A DNA stretch of 64,000 nucleotides, from positions 16,249,375 to 16,313,374 of the forward strand of contig CAIIXF020000005.1 in NCBI GenBank assembly GCA_903813345.2. Reading direction: 5' to 3'. The notes under the pieces are model-generated. The model worked only from the letters and a program-made list of their open reading frames with translations. It made no database searches and was not told where the DNA came from. Below are positions 13,216 to 25,698 of this stretch, piece by piece (the first letter of the stretch is position 1; each line of letters opens with the position of its first letter). Source of the DNA: Owenia fusiformis. Its lineage: Eukaryota > Annelida > Polychaeta > Sabellida > Oweniidae. The position numbers were made by a program, and so were the translations under genes.

Positions 13216-13959
13216 CATTTCAATAAATGAAAAAAATTCTTTAACTATGCTAGAAAATGTCATCTGCAAAGTCAGTATGTAAACATTTTCTACAATGTCT
13301 GTTTGTTTGAAACATATTGATCATATCACCATATATACGTTTTTGATCTACATGAAGATTTTAATGTGACAAGACCCTTTTACCCTAGAGTTCCTTATAT
13401 CATTGAACTAACGGAAGTTTCTAGGCCCGGGGGGGGGTATGATCCTTATAATCCTTATTTTCCCAAATAATTACTGTTGCCTGATGACAAATTGTTTTAT
13501 TGGGAGTGTAGTGATTATAATTTGATAATTCATAAAAACATTTTGTATTAGGAGATGATCATTGCTTAATTACAGAAGGGGCATAACAAAATATAGAGAA
13601 AACATGTTTCTTTTAGTTAACCATGTCTTTATGTATTTTGATAATGCAGAACATTACATCGAACATGTTGATGTGAAAAAGTAAAAATGCTATATCACAT
13701 AATAAATATCATCAAATAATAATTAATTAGTTATAATCCATTTGATCAATCAATTACTACACTGTATACGATATCCCTAGGAGCAGTTACACTTACTGGG
13801 GGATTTATTAACCTCTCAACCCCTTAGGAACTCAAGGGTTAAGTCCTCAACTCTAATGATTTTTCTTTTAACAATACATGTAACATGGATCAAACCTGAC
13901 CACAATATTTTCAACATCTAATTTCTAAGCTAAGTCATACATTCAAAAAGAGGGACATC

Positions 13960-14660
13960 CCGGGCTATACCTGAAATCGTAAAGGAGGACTGAAAGTATC
14001 GCAACAGATTTCAGCAATCATATGTTGGATTTTGGCTATTTTCTGAGGATTTGAGGAGGTGCATATGTTAGGCCAATGCATTTCCTCCAGGAAAAGCACC
14101 CATAGAGATGATAAAATAATTGAGACAGGGAAGGTGCAAACAACCCACCCACATGCATAAATATATATGTGTATATGTATAAATATATGTGTTTTTACAT
14201 ACAGTTAACCCATTTAAATGAAAAATACATTCCATCAGGGATTTTAAAGATATCAAATATGGGTGACCAAAATTAAGCTGAAAGCAATGGATCACATGAG
14301 TTTTCCCTATGGGAAAATAACAGGAGAATATTGTTTTCCGCTTTATGTAAAATAAATTTATCCTTTTAATGGTTAACTATGTCTCAAAACGCAACATATT
14401 GATGCAACAAAAATTGAAAAACCAGGGCTGAACGGGGTTGAAAATCAGGACGACATTTCCCAAAAAACATGTGGGTGGATTGTTTTCACCTTCGCTGTCT
14501 CAAATTCCAAACTATTTTATCATCTCTAAGAGTTCTTTTCCCGTAGGTAATGCAATGGCCTATCATATGCACCTGCTTAAATCCTCAGAAAACCGACAAA
14601 ACCCAACATATGACTGTCTGAAATCTGTTGCGATACTTTCCGTGCTCCTTTGAGACCTGA
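13960..14660. repeat. Inner inverted repeat of the 5.6-kb element
   Basis: The segment at about 13960-14165 pairs with 14455-14660 in inverted orientation; for example, the GCAACAGATTTCAG near 13999 has its complement CTGAAATCTGTTGC near 14619. Open frames of about 70 codons on both arms come from this palindrome and do not look like genes. The spacer contains a short ATATATGTGTATATG run. Confidence 0.8.
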
Positions 14661-14689
14661 TCTTTTTCAATTTTTCACATTTCTCATAT

Positions 14690-15360
14690 TGCACTTGTTA
14701 AAATTCTTAAACTTCCTTAAAATTCATCTTCGGTATGTTTTACATCTTAGTTTCACACTCTAAAAGTATATGTTTCATCATAGAAGTATTGATGAAAAAG
14801 CCATAAGGGTCATCCATGGCTATACCTAAAATTCGTAAATTTGAAACTTTATATTTACAATTTTTCAAATTTTGGACTTGTTTTAAATCATTAACTTCCT
14901 TAAAACCAATCTAAATTATGTTAAACATCTTTAGTTCCATACTACAAAACCATAAATATCATCAAAGAGGGATGGATCTAGAAAATATAGGGGTCAGCCA
15001 TGGCTATAGCTGGAATTCGTAAATTTGAAACCTTACATTTACAATTTTTCGAATTTTGGACTTGTTTAAAACCTATAACTTCCTTAAAACCCATCTAATT
15101 TATGTTTTACATCTTAGTTTCAGACTATGAAAGCATAAATATCATCAAAGATGGATGGATCTAGAAACTATAGGGGTCAGCCATGGCTATACCTGGAATT
15201 CGTAAATTTGAAACCTTATATTTACAATTTTTCAAATTTTGGACTTGTTTAAAACCTTTAACTTCCTTAAAACCCATCTAAATTATGTTTTACATCTTAG
15301 TTCCACACTGTAAACCCATAAATATCATCATAGAGGGATGGATCTAGAAACTATAGGGGT
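14690..15360 (-). repeat. ~183-bp tandem units in the right arm, inverted
   Basis: The same units as in the left arm occur here in reverse orientation, each with CTTCCTTAAAACCCATCTAA and a GGGGTCAGCCATGGCTATA-type junction. Again the innermost unit is the most diverged. Confidence 0.85.
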
Positions 15361-16222
15361 CAGCTATAGTCATACACAAAATCCAGTGGTCAAAAATGTC
15401 AAAGTTTTCGAAAAATCAACAATTTTTTTCTCAGCTCCTACTTCTTTCATGGCTTTGCATCTTTTAGGGTTACTAACCCTGCTATTGGGCACGTCACATG
15501 AATTTTTTCAACCTCTTACAGTGTCTAGTTGAAAAGTTAGGATCAAAATTGTAAGGAAATGGGTCACGAATTTGCCCCCTTGGGTACACACTTTGTACTA
15601 ATATTCAATTTTTTTAGGAGTAATCAGCATCAATTATACTGCAAATGATTCATATATATAATATCTAGGTATGTCACTTACAAACATCAAAATATCTAAG
15701 GTTATTTAGTGTGAACAATTTTTTTCCCCGGGGTGGGGTGTTTTTGTGGGGTAGGGGGCTAACTCTTCAAAAAAAAGAACTTCCTACCACTCTGTGAAGC
15801 TATCACCTAGGTGGAAATTTCATCCAAGACTCTCCCCTAACTGAAAATGCTGCCAAACCAACTATACTCCATTTATTGAGAATTTCCCTCCTCGCCCCTT
15901 GAGTAATTGTGATCTCCAAACTCACTCTTCTTTCAACAGTATAAGTAATTAAATACGTATTTACTGAAAACAAATAATTTTTATTATAGGTTCTACGGAC
16001 GTCATCGCCGTATAAAATCTCAGAAATTGTTAATCTGATTTATAGAATTCGGTTTAATGAAAGGAATTATTCTGGTTCATTGACATTAACTTGAGCATAT
16101 TCGGTTTACGATCCAATCTTTCAGATATGTTATCAGTCATTCCTTTAATAGATTCATATTGATCTATCTCAGACATAATCGCATAACCAATAATATTCAA
16201 TGTCGAAACCATATCATCATTT

Positions 16223-18250
16223 CTATTCAACTGACAGTCTCTCACTACTGCAATGTAATTTTAACTTATTGAGAATTTTTCTATATTCTTTTTTAAATTG
16301 TTCATTAATCAGACCGTAAAGTAGTGGGTTTAATGCCACCGTCATCAGCAACAAACAAATTGTTAACATCTGTAAGTTATTGACGATTCCTATATTGTTC
16401 TTGGTAGGTTGCATAAAGATAAAGTTGATTAGGGGATGCGGTAACCAGCATAAGATATACGAGCAGATGATAAAGAAAGCTCTTTTAGCAGCGCTTGCTT
16501 CCAGCTTTCTTTTACCCCTCTCTTTATTTTTGGGATTGAAAACACAAATGGCACCAACAATTTCGGCCCTGTTTGTTGTTGCCATCGTTTTGTCACCATC
16601 CATCCCGACTACCTCAACTAATCGACCTGAGGCGCCGTTATTATCAGCATTTATGATAGCACTATGCAGTGCGTCTTCAGCGCCTTTGGTTTCACTCTCT
16701 TCGTTTTTAACATCTGATATTTTAACAGCTATGAGGTCTAATGGTAACTTTTCAGGAGAGTTTTCTGAGATTGTATCAGTAATATCTGCTTGGCTATTTG
16801 TATCTTTCCATTTTCTCAATACATTCTGTATCACTGAGATCCGTTTTACCCTGGAGTTGATCGATGTATTAAGTGACAGTCGTTGGACGTGATTACTCTC
16901 ACTTATTATATGTATTGAATTGTTTCTCTTTTGGAGCTGGCAAAGGGCAGCGGGTGATGAGTGTCGATGGCTCATTTTCTGAGTGCTTATTGCTAATGAA
17001 TTGTGTGCCCCCGGGTTCGCATCGAATGATTTGAACGCTCGTTGATGTCCTTTTAATATGGATATTGGTGTTGTACCTTTTGCGGGTGGTGTTACTATTG
17101 AGCGACGATGTGCTTTATTATGTATCTCCGAGAGAGATTGACCATCTGAGTTTTGAGCAATGTCATTAATATCATTGTGAGCGTTAGTTTCATGTCCAAA
17201 ACCATCTTTCTGCAATACACCTAAGTCACAAGCGGAGTGTTGTATAGACTCACCAAATGAGAACCTTATTGAACGATTGACACGATTGACGGCGGATGAT
17301 CTATTCTCTTGGTCTGGATTCACCGTTTCATTTATATCTGTTCTTAAGCTCTGTTTTATATTTGGATCACTTTTTCCTCTCAGTGATTCGTTTGTTAATT
17401 TCGTTTCAGCGCGATCATTTTGAGCATGTGCTTCATTTGAATCCTTTGGAATAGCACTCTCGAATTCGACAATGTGTGTAGGATTGGCTTGTGAAACAGT
17501 CATCGCATCATCAGCGTCCATGGGAAACACTCTGGATTTCTTTTTTCTTTTCAGAGTTGCGTTGGTTTTTTTCACGTGGGCATTTACCAAAACTATTATT
17601 TTCCCATAGAAGAATATGATCACACCTAATGAAAATATTCCAATTGGAGTAATGATATAGAATACGTAACGGTTGTAATAACTACTAAGTTGGAAAGGAG
17701 TTTGTTTACAGAATAGAATAAATGGCGTTGCGGGCATACTAACGAGGGATGCCATGGCCACTAAAATTCCAACAATCCATACCGCAAACAAGCTTACTTG
17801 TACTCGCTTTAGTGTTTTCTTCTTTTCAAATGGATGGGAAATGGCTTGGTAACGTTCAAAACTTATTGATACCAACGTTAACAATTGAACCGTTACCCCT
17901 AGCGTAAAAACAAATAAATAAACATCACATAAGTCATCCGGTATCGGTACTACATCTCTTGGTGCTAGGATTATGGCTAAAATAGGTATACCCACGAGGC
18001 ATCCCAGCTGGTCAACGATGGCTAGATTTACAATCAGAGCATTCATTGACGTGCGGAGCGTCCGTGCTGCATACACGGGATACCACACTAACATATTCCA
18101 GAAAAATCCGATTAAGAATGTCAGTCCAAGAATAATCCAACAAATAATCCTGACAGACATATCTAGGTGGAACAAGTCAATGGTGTCAGCAGGGCCAACA
18201 TGAGTTACGTTAGAATCCATTTTACTGCCACATTTCTCGTTTTTTGTCAT
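16223..18250 (-). CDS. Class A (rhodopsin-like) orphan GPCR, single exon
   Basis: A 675-residue intact frame. The N-terminus has an NVT glycosylation site at 14. TM1 is at about 33-57 with N52 (1.50) and TM2 has D80 (2.50). C108 starts TM3, ERY is at 132-134, W158 lies in TM4 and C181 in the second extracellular loop. TM5 is at about 195-219, CWLPHP at 601-606 in TM6 and NPLLY at 641-645 in TM7, followed by a short amphipathic tail. The third intracellular loop is about 365 residues, polar and Ser/Asn/Lys-rich, giving roughly twice the length of a typical class A receptor. Position 3.32 is Phe rather than Asp, so an aminergic ligand is unlikely. Ligand and subfamily are unknown. A second ATG at residue 11 is an alternative start. 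Confidence 0.9.
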   Translation of the reverse strand: MTKNEKCGSKMDSNVTHVGPADTIDLFHLDMSVRIICWIILGLTFLIGFFWNMLVWYPVYAARTLRTSMNALIVNLAIVDQLGCLVGIPILAIILAPRDVVPIPDDLCDVYLFVFTLGVTVQLLTLVSISFERYQAISHPFEKKKTLKRVQVSLFAVWIVGILVAMASLVSMPATPFILFCKQTPFQLSSYYNRYVFYIITPIGIFSLGVIIFFYGKIIVLVNAHVKKTNATLKRKKKSRVFPMDADDAMTVSQANPTHIVEFESAIPKDSNEAHAQNDRAETKLTNESLRGKSDPNIKQSLRTDINETVNPDQENRSSAVNRVNRSIRFSFGESIQHSACDLGVLQKDGFGHETNAHNDINDIAQNSDGQSLSEIHNKAHRRSIVTPPAKGTTPISILKGHQRAFKSFDANPGAHNSLAISTQKMSHRHSSPAALCQLQKRNNSIHIISESNHVQRLSLNTSINSRVKRISVIQNVLRKWKDTNSQADITDTISENSPEKLPLDLIAVKISDVKNEESETKGAEDALHSAIINADNNGASGRLVEVVGMDGDKTMATTNRAEIVGAICVFNPKNKERGKRKLEASAAKRAFFIICSYILCWLPHPLINFIFMQPTKNNIGIVNNLQMLTICLLLMTVALNPLLYGLINEQFKKEYRKILNKLKLHCSSERLSVE

Positions 18251-18676
18251 TCTGAACTGAATAAAAATAAAATACGCCTATATGTTGTGCTATCATCCCT
18301 GCACCGATGTGCTCCGTATCATTTCCAATTGTTCTATACATATGGCAATTTGTGATTATTTTTCTTAGAAAGAAGCCTACTTATGTTACGCATGTAACCC
18401 TAATGTCAAATAAACGACGAATTCTAGAGCAGATGTTCATTTCAGGTCTTCCACTTTGAGCATCATTACTGAACGCTCCATTACTTGATTATAGTAATAC
18501 CTGAGCTGTTGTGGAGCACCTGCTAATGATCCCACCTGTCAGTTCGTCATAATATAATCAGACTTGGATAAGTAGAAAACGGCAACTCTAGGGACTTGTA
18601 GATCGCATTCATAACTGAACCAATTTCCCATTTCGACTCTTGAAGCTGTGACAAACGGATATTCCTGATTCATGGT

Positions 18677-19027
18677 ACTCACCTAGTTACGCTGACGATT
18701 CGTTGGCGTATCAAGATGGAAGAACTTCTGGGCTTCGTTTTCGGTAATATATTTTTATTTCTCGATTCTACACCAAGTTGTGGACAATAATCTGGCTCAA
18801 AGTTAAGGAAGTTACTCTAGTTTGAGAATATGCAGGCGGTTCTATGTTTTGGTATATTAACGAAGACGCAATTCACATATTTAGTCCCTCGCTTTTGCTA
18901 CGTTGACGATCTTCATAAATATTGGCATTGTGTAGAATCGAGAAATAAAAATATCTTAACGAAAACCAAGCCCGGAAGTTCGTCCATCTTGTTACGCTCA
19001 CGTATCGTCAGCGTATCTAGGTGAGTA
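18677..19027. mobile_element. ~350-bp inverted-repeat element upstream of the GPCR
   Basis: TACTCACCTAGTTACGCTGA at the left is matched by the reverse complement of the right end with one change, and the arms continue for about 110 bp through CAAGATGGA.GAACTTC. No target duplication is clear. It sits about 430 bp upstream of the GPCR start and may fall in its promoter or 5' UTR. Confidence 0.7.
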
Positions 19028-20672
19028 TCAGTGTGATTTACTCTGAATCATGGTATCATTGTTTCCAATGGAATTTATATATGATTATCGAACCGAAAAT
19101 ATAACCTTATTTAATTAAATTCACATTAAGCTTCCATAGTCATTGACAGCATACCTCACGGGGATTATTTATTTTTTGAAAGGTTCAAAATAATATGGGG
19201 GTTAACCGGCCCCATCATACATTCAGCCTTCTGTTCTATTCTTTGCTATGCTATTCTATTCGGGACGTATGTATCCAAATGTTTTTGTCGACACATCATT
19301 TGCGATATATTATAATTAATCCTCATTATTCTGATTACTCCAAGTAAGTTTTAAAACATTGCTTTTTGGAATTCTTCAAATAAATGGTATTCTGTTAAAT
19401 AGAATAATATAAGGTTTTGGGATGTTCGGAAAACACGTTCCATGTAATACTCTAGTAGCTGCAAAATTTTCAGATTTGACTTATTGATGTTTGTTTCGTA
19501 TACACGTTCTAAATTCTAATGTATCGTGAGCAATGATGATCATGCCCAAAGTGGTACCATTTTTTTTTATCGCTGTCAAAAAGTTATTTCGTCTAATTCA
19601 ATTTGTTGAAATTAAGATTTGTTCATTAGTACAGTGTATGTCGGCCACATTCACGCTTTATATTCAATATCCCCTACTATAATTCACCCCCCGTGTCCAT
19701 TAAAGTCCCCGTGTAATGTTTGAAAATAAATTTTTATTTTCATTTCTCAAGTATTCAAATTTCCCGCCATTTTTCATAAAAAAGTTGAAATCTTTTAATC
19801 ATCAAATATACCACCATACATTTCAAAAAAAAAGATTATCTTTTTAACACCTATGCAAAGATTGAACAAAGGACACACTGTTTCAATAATAAAATGCCAT
19901 CTAACCCTACTATCACACCAAACTAGTTCTCACTACGTTCTCGAAAACGGGCTGAGTGATGTAATCGATGACTCACTCAGGTGGCAAAAAAAAGTTTTGA
20001 AAAAATGAAGATTTTTTTCGATGTCAATCTTTTCGAAATATGCTAAACTTCAAAAATAAATCAATGTTGATTTTCTAACCAGGTTAAATGGAAGACTATA
20101 TTGTGTTTTAGATATTATTGTACCATTGGTTTCTATGAGAACTAAAATTTTGAAATGCATTTTTCTCTGAACCATTTTCATTGGTTGATGAGATCATTTC
20201 TCGCTTATTTATGAACCGATTTTCTTAATTCTTTCGGCAAAAAATATGTGAGGATGAATGCTGTGCATTGGTATGAAGTATTGCTTATCAAAAGATACGT
20301 GTAACCTCTAAAAGTTTGTTTTAAAGAAATTCACGATTTTCCGAACAAAAAGTCCTTCAAAAACCACTTTTTGAAATTAAAATAAAAAGTTTCACATACG
20401 ACACTTTGATAACATTGGGTAAGACTACAATATAAGCCAAAGTGGTTTAAACTTTATATGGGGGCTTTAAAATTTTGGGCATGGTTTAACTTAATCTATA
20501 TTTAGTACAGATCATTTAAGAAAATTATTATTTTTTGAATAATGTGGTGATACCACCTATTAAATTTAAAGAGATCTCTAATCATTTTTTAGATCTCAAC
20601 TTGCAGTGGAAAAGCAAAATATGATACTACCTTTAATTTTCAACTTGAAACATCACGAGAATAATAACACTT
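19028..20672. other. AT-rich intergenic stretch
   Basis: I see no exon, RNA gene or clear repeat here. It contains long A and T runs and no open frame worth naming. Confidence 0.5.
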
Positions 20673-22564
20673 TTAATACCCCCAAAGTAGATGCCACAGT
20701 GTCAATGTCCGAGTCGTTAGGTCTGAAGACACGTAAAACGGATAATCACAAAGTTCTGTAAATAAATAATAACGATTTATATGACAGTGAATATTACCGA
20801 GGAAATTAGACCGTCTAAAATCAATTATGCTATTACTACGCCATGGTTCCTTTAAGGCATTCCTTCCCATTGCAGGAGGTTCGCGAGTTGTCTCATCTTG
20901 TGTCATTTCCTGTAAATGTGTTTTGTAACATCACGATCAGTCACAATGTACGTGATAGGAAATTTGAACATACGAGCGCGGGTGGCACCATTAGCAGGAT
21001 TGACATTTCAATGAACTTTAATAGTCGTTATCAACCCCTTGATATTCGCAGACAATATGGAAATGATCGGCTTATTTTGTGAGTAATTAATAATCGTTGT
21101 TTTAATTTCAGGATGAGCAAACAGCACATCTGACGATATTAAAGCGTATTACGTGGCATTGACCCGGGATGCACTCACCCAAATACGCATCAACATCTTT
21201 AAGCTATTTCGTGAAAAACGTGTACATGATTTTAACTTCAAACTAGCACGAAACGGGTCCATTTCGGTAACAAAATGTCGAAACCTCGAAGGTATAATTT
21301 TTATTATTTTCTTGTTTCACGAGTTGTAGGCAGAATTTTAACGAATCCCTATATCACAAAATTGTGTCAGAATCATGTGTTTAAGAAAATCTATACGTTT
21401 GCTAACATATAGTCCAGACGACAACAGAATCATCGATATAACAGAGGGAGATTTTGCAACTCACTAACTCAACATTGGCATCATACAAGTTGGAGTAAGT
21501 CTGTGATTTCAAACGTCATTTTAAGACATTTATTCTCCATTATTTTATAGTTCCATACGTCCATAATTGTCATCGGTTTTTCGATTACCGACACATAAGT
21601 TGATGTCGCTCTTTTCACAGAAATATAAAATACTATATTACTTAAACCATATGCAAACACAAGGGCTGAATAAACTTCAAACTACGACATACGGACTTTA
21701 TATGACGCAACACTGTTATTTTGAACACGAAAGGTCCTCACACGCCCGGTGATCGTACAAAATGAATGGAGGGGGGATTAGGCGATTTCTGCAAGAAAAC
21801 TCAACAAATTTGGAAGATTTATTTTTTAAGAGAAAATTTACAACTGAATTGCCAAATGAATAGACGCAATGCATGGCAAAATATGTTAGGTCATCTAGTT
21901 TTTTTTAACTGATACCCTTTCTAAGATATGAGATCTATTAAAAAAGGCGCACCATCATCATCTTTCACATATAAACTTTTTGTATTTTGTCAATAGTTTT
22001 ATGTTTTAGCACACATGTAGGCATAACATCATCTTTTCACGTTTAGCACCACCAGGTTGGGACGTTTCAATTTGCCTAACGCGCGAGTACAACACGTTTT
22101 TGAGAGATAGATTCAATTCCGAACTCTTCTCTAATAATCTGAAAATAATATCAAAACAAAATGGTAAGAGCGTTTCTAAAATTGTGTCCGAAATCGACGG
22201 AGCGTTTCGAGGAAAACAAGCGTTTTCTCGAGAACAAGTAATGGATTTGGACTGGGATCTTAGAAAATGAGAATATAAGTAGGTTTGTGATCTACTACTT
22301 TGACAGAAAGATTGACGTTTTCATATAAATACTAGTTTAATTCGTAATTTGTGGTAAATTCGTCAACCTCAGATTCGTTCGATCTACACTACGGAGCTTT
22401 GATCAAGCAAATAACAGTTTACCACCAGAAGTTGAATAAATAAGATCTTTGCTCAGGGTATTGTTCATCGAATGGTACATAATATGTCACCATAACGTAT
22501 GATATGAAAGAGAAACGAGTGAAACAATACTTACGGTCATACTGGGATCTTCATTAGCCGCCAT
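20673..22564 (-). CDS. Candidate two-exon gene for a small protein, unrecognised
   Basis: Exon 1 is 22564-22535. It has an AAAATGGCGGCT start context, ten codons and ends at a strong GTAAGTATT donor in phase 0. Exon 2 is 20909-20673, after an ACACATTTACAG acceptor, and continues in frame for 78 codons to a stop. The predicted protein is about 88 residues, beginning MAANEDPSMT and continuing EMTQDETTREPP, polar and acidic at the N-terminus. I recognise no domain. A donor at CTCG|GTAATATT inside exon 2 could lead to other exons instead. Support is only the start context, the splice signals and the frame match. Confidence 0.35.
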
Positions 22565-22929
22565 TTTATTTCGCTCCGCAGCGTTTCCGCATGAATGAAA
22601 CGCTCCTTCATGCACGTAAGAGCGTTTGGGTTGGACACCGTGGTTGTAAAACAAATAACTTATGAAGTATTTGATTACGTGATCATTTATTGGGCAGTCG
22701 TTTTTACTAATGAAAACTTTTTTTCGTTTCCAAGCCATGCGTCTCTATTTTGTTAAATTAGAAAAATAAAAATATTGGGAGCTGGAAATGCCACCGGAGC
22801 ATTTTTGTAATTTCTAGGCATATTTTAAACGAAAGTACAGGGGATCCTTAATGTCTCTACGCAATTTTCCTTTTGTAATTGTATTAGACAATATTGTAAA
22901 TAGCTCTCCACGCAAAAAAACTTTCCAAG

Positions 22930-23603
22930 GGTAACTGGTCAACTCGTACCCAAGACAAGTCGTACCCAAGACAACTGGTACCCAAGACAACTTGTACCCA
23001 AATATATATTATATTTTGAATCAAGCGTTGGACTGGGAATGTGAATAGATATACATATTATAATTGTAACATACTGTTCAGAATAGTTTAAAGCTTGAAG
23101 AAGAATTTTCAGAAGAAATTGATTTAATTTTGTGACATTTTGAGCTGAGTGTCAATTTTTATTGACTATTATTTTATATGGTCACAGATTCAGGATGTTC
23201 GAGTGAAGAGACATGTTTATTCCACATATTTATAATCATTTTTTCAAAATATTGTATGTTTATGAGTGTTTGGAACAAGTGTCAGATCTAATGTTGTAAT
23301 TATATTTATTTATATATATGTTTGACAAAAACATGTTGAGAACAAGCGCTTCAAGCACTTCTTTTATTTAATAAAAAATCCTAAATACTGATCCATAAAA
23401 AAAATGTCCTAAATTCAAAAAAATATTGAGGCTTATTTGATTCACATTATAACATGATATGAAAGCATTACAAACTCAATTTTTCCCTAATATGCACCCA
23501 TAATACTGAAATAATCTTGGGTACGAGTTGTCTTGGGTACGAGTTGTCTCGGGTACGAGTTGTCTCGGGTACCAGTTGTCTTGGGTACGAGTTGACTAGG
23601 AAG
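22930..23603. mobile_element. 674-bp element bounded by inverted arrays of a ~17-bp repeat
   Basis: The direct repeat CTTTCCAAG lies at 22921-22929 and 23604-23612 and looks like a 9-bp target duplication. Inside each end, GTCAACTCGTACCCAAGACA is the terminal inverted repeat and its unit (CAACTCGTACCCAAGA, with CTGG, CTTG and CGAG variants) is repeated about four times on each side, facing inward. The interior is AT-rich and non-coding. Confidence 0.8.
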
Positions 23604-25698
23604 CTTTCCAAGAAGTGGGTGATGTAAAAACAATTTATTTGTACGGATGCCCTAATAGGGCCAAACGTACATCCAACAATAAAAACAATAACAATATTTT
23701 TTGTTATAGGCCTAATACGAAATGTAACCAAAGTTCTATTGAACATACTTGTCCTCTTAGGAAGATTTGTATACGATACGATGTGAACTTAAATCCAACT
23801 ATCAATGTATTGTCAAGTTGTTTACGATAATTTGTTATGAAATATATTATATAAACTATACGACCCTTCTTCAAATTAAGGGATACTTTTGTAAAGTTAA
23901 AATATAGAAACCCCTGTTTTATTTTGTTTTGCGAACGCATTTAAACGTTGCGATTTCTTCAAATCTTGTGCCAAGTCTCTCATTACCATGCTTGGTACCA
24001 CGCCACATACATTTTCAGTAAGACAAAAGCAAGGGGACAAAAAGTAAGACGTGCTTTTTGAGGGCTGCATGTTTGAAAGTCCCTTTGTAGACAAAGTCAT
24101 AGTAACGGGTTTTCAAGAGAAAGCTGTATTTGTAATGAAAAAACAACCAGAACGAACAAATCGAATTCACTTCATCTGATACACTATACTAGTATGAGGA
24201 TGTATTGTTATGATATTGCTCAAACTTTGAAACTAAAGATGCAATCGCTTCGGATTGCCAGCGTTATGTAGGATAAATTGAGCGAAATTCATGGAAATTA
24301 ATATCTTCAGTAAAACCTGATCGAACATCTTTTGTCAAGATGAAACGTTCAATGTTGGTAGGTGTTCACTACAGAGAGGGTAATTTAAACAGATGTAAGT
24401 GGAGTATGTGGAGATGAAGGGTGTCCACCACTAGACTCAGGTGTTCACTAGAGAGTGGTGTTCTAAGAAAGGTTTCACTGTATTAAGCGTGTGTTTTGGT
24501 TGGATTTTATTTCGATTAGAATCAGAGCGTTGAAAATATAAATACATCTTATATTTTGACGAGCAGGTAGTTCATGTTTACTAATTGAAAGGTAAAAGGT
24601 TCCTTGATTTATACTGAGATATAACAAGAAGAAATAGGTGTCAGAGTGTGTTTTGGTGGTAAAAACTGTGAAGAAAAAAATTAAATATTATTCAAGAAAT
24701 GGGAATTTAATAAAAATCTGTGGCCATTTTGATGTCGAATCTCGTGTCCCTTGCTTTGTTCGCATTTAGGCTAATTTGCCTGTTCATCTAGGACTGATTT
24801 GACATTCTTATTGAGTGTCTCTCATAACTAGGCATGCCCTAATTTCACTAGCTGCGAAAACAATAGAGTAAAGCTGACATATGTAAAAAAAAGAAATTTC
24901 TACCTTTTTTCAACTTTTAAGATTTCTTTGTAATCATCAAGTGAAAATGACAGTCAATAAACTGACTTGACCGGTTAAAACCACGTTTAACCGGTCGACG
25001 TCCAAGCTGTTAAGTGACACCACTAATCATAATCTATCCTCTGTTCCGTATCCATTAGTTAATTGAATATTCAGGATAAACTTGGCTATTATATAAAAGG
25101 CCTACTACACTAGCATTGTCATTGCCAAAGCATTCATTGATTCACAAGTCCTCCCCGTCAATGACGAAGGAAATGCATTGTCCGATTGTGGAATCCACTG
25201 ATTGATTTATCACTTGGAATCAATCTGAGTCTCCCACAAGCTTTTAGATGAAAGGGAGACTGATAAGTCAGAATACCAAAACCTGAAGAGTCGGTGGTAA
25301 TCACAGTGGGAGGGTGTTTGTCAGGCATCTCAAATTAACAAATGGCAACATTTAAGTGATTGCTTTAGTTCCTTATTTAATCAAATTCTGTTGGTATCAA
25401 GATCTATTCATAGAAACATATTAATTACAAGTAACCCCTAAGACACAAGGGAAATCGTGCCTCCCACGGTCAACAATTTAAATGACGATCGTCCCGAGGA
25501 ACATGAATTATATTTTTTATACTATTGCTGTTGTTCCCATGTCAAACCTCATAGTATTTGGACCCGAAACATTGTCATTTTAACAATTCCTCTTGGAAAG
25601 TAATCTTTGTCGATTGGGTTCGGATTATTAATGGAATCTACTAAATTAAGATTACTCGTGCTCGTGTGGCACACTTTTGTTTGATTGCCCTGTAGTTA

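Larger units (their letters stand above)
10266..15905. mobile_element. 5.6-kb element with long inverted arms, DNA-transposon-like
   Basis: The left end TACTCTAGGGGCGAGGAGGG is matched by the reverse complement of the right end with one difference. ATT lies immediately outside both ends (10263-10265 and 15906-15908), suggesting a 3-bp target duplication. The outer ~545 bp of each arm (10266-10809 and about 15360-15905) are near-identical inverted copies, followed by about four tandem units of ~183 bp on the left and a similar inverted run on the right. The centre holds a decayed gene and a second inverted pair. The right end is about 320 bp downstream of the GPCR stop codon. The superfamily is not identifiable. 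Confidence 0.75.

Noticed and set aside
14068-14653. Frames of 71-75 codons at 14068 and 14438
   Set aside because: Both come from the inner inverted repeat and are mutually complementary.
10639-15532. Paired ~64-codon frames at 10639-10833 (minus) and 15338-15532 (plus) as genes
   Set aside because: They are the same sequence in the two inverted arms of the 5.6-kb element, without homologues I recognise.
16380-16892. 170-codon plus frame
   Set aside because: Antisense shadow of the GPCR.
23897-24100. Conserved minus-strand frame shared with 41040-41243
   Set aside because: Both duplicates keep a short ENVCGVV..SM.MRDLAQD stretch, but it differs by indels outside codon steps and is probably an old repeat fragment.
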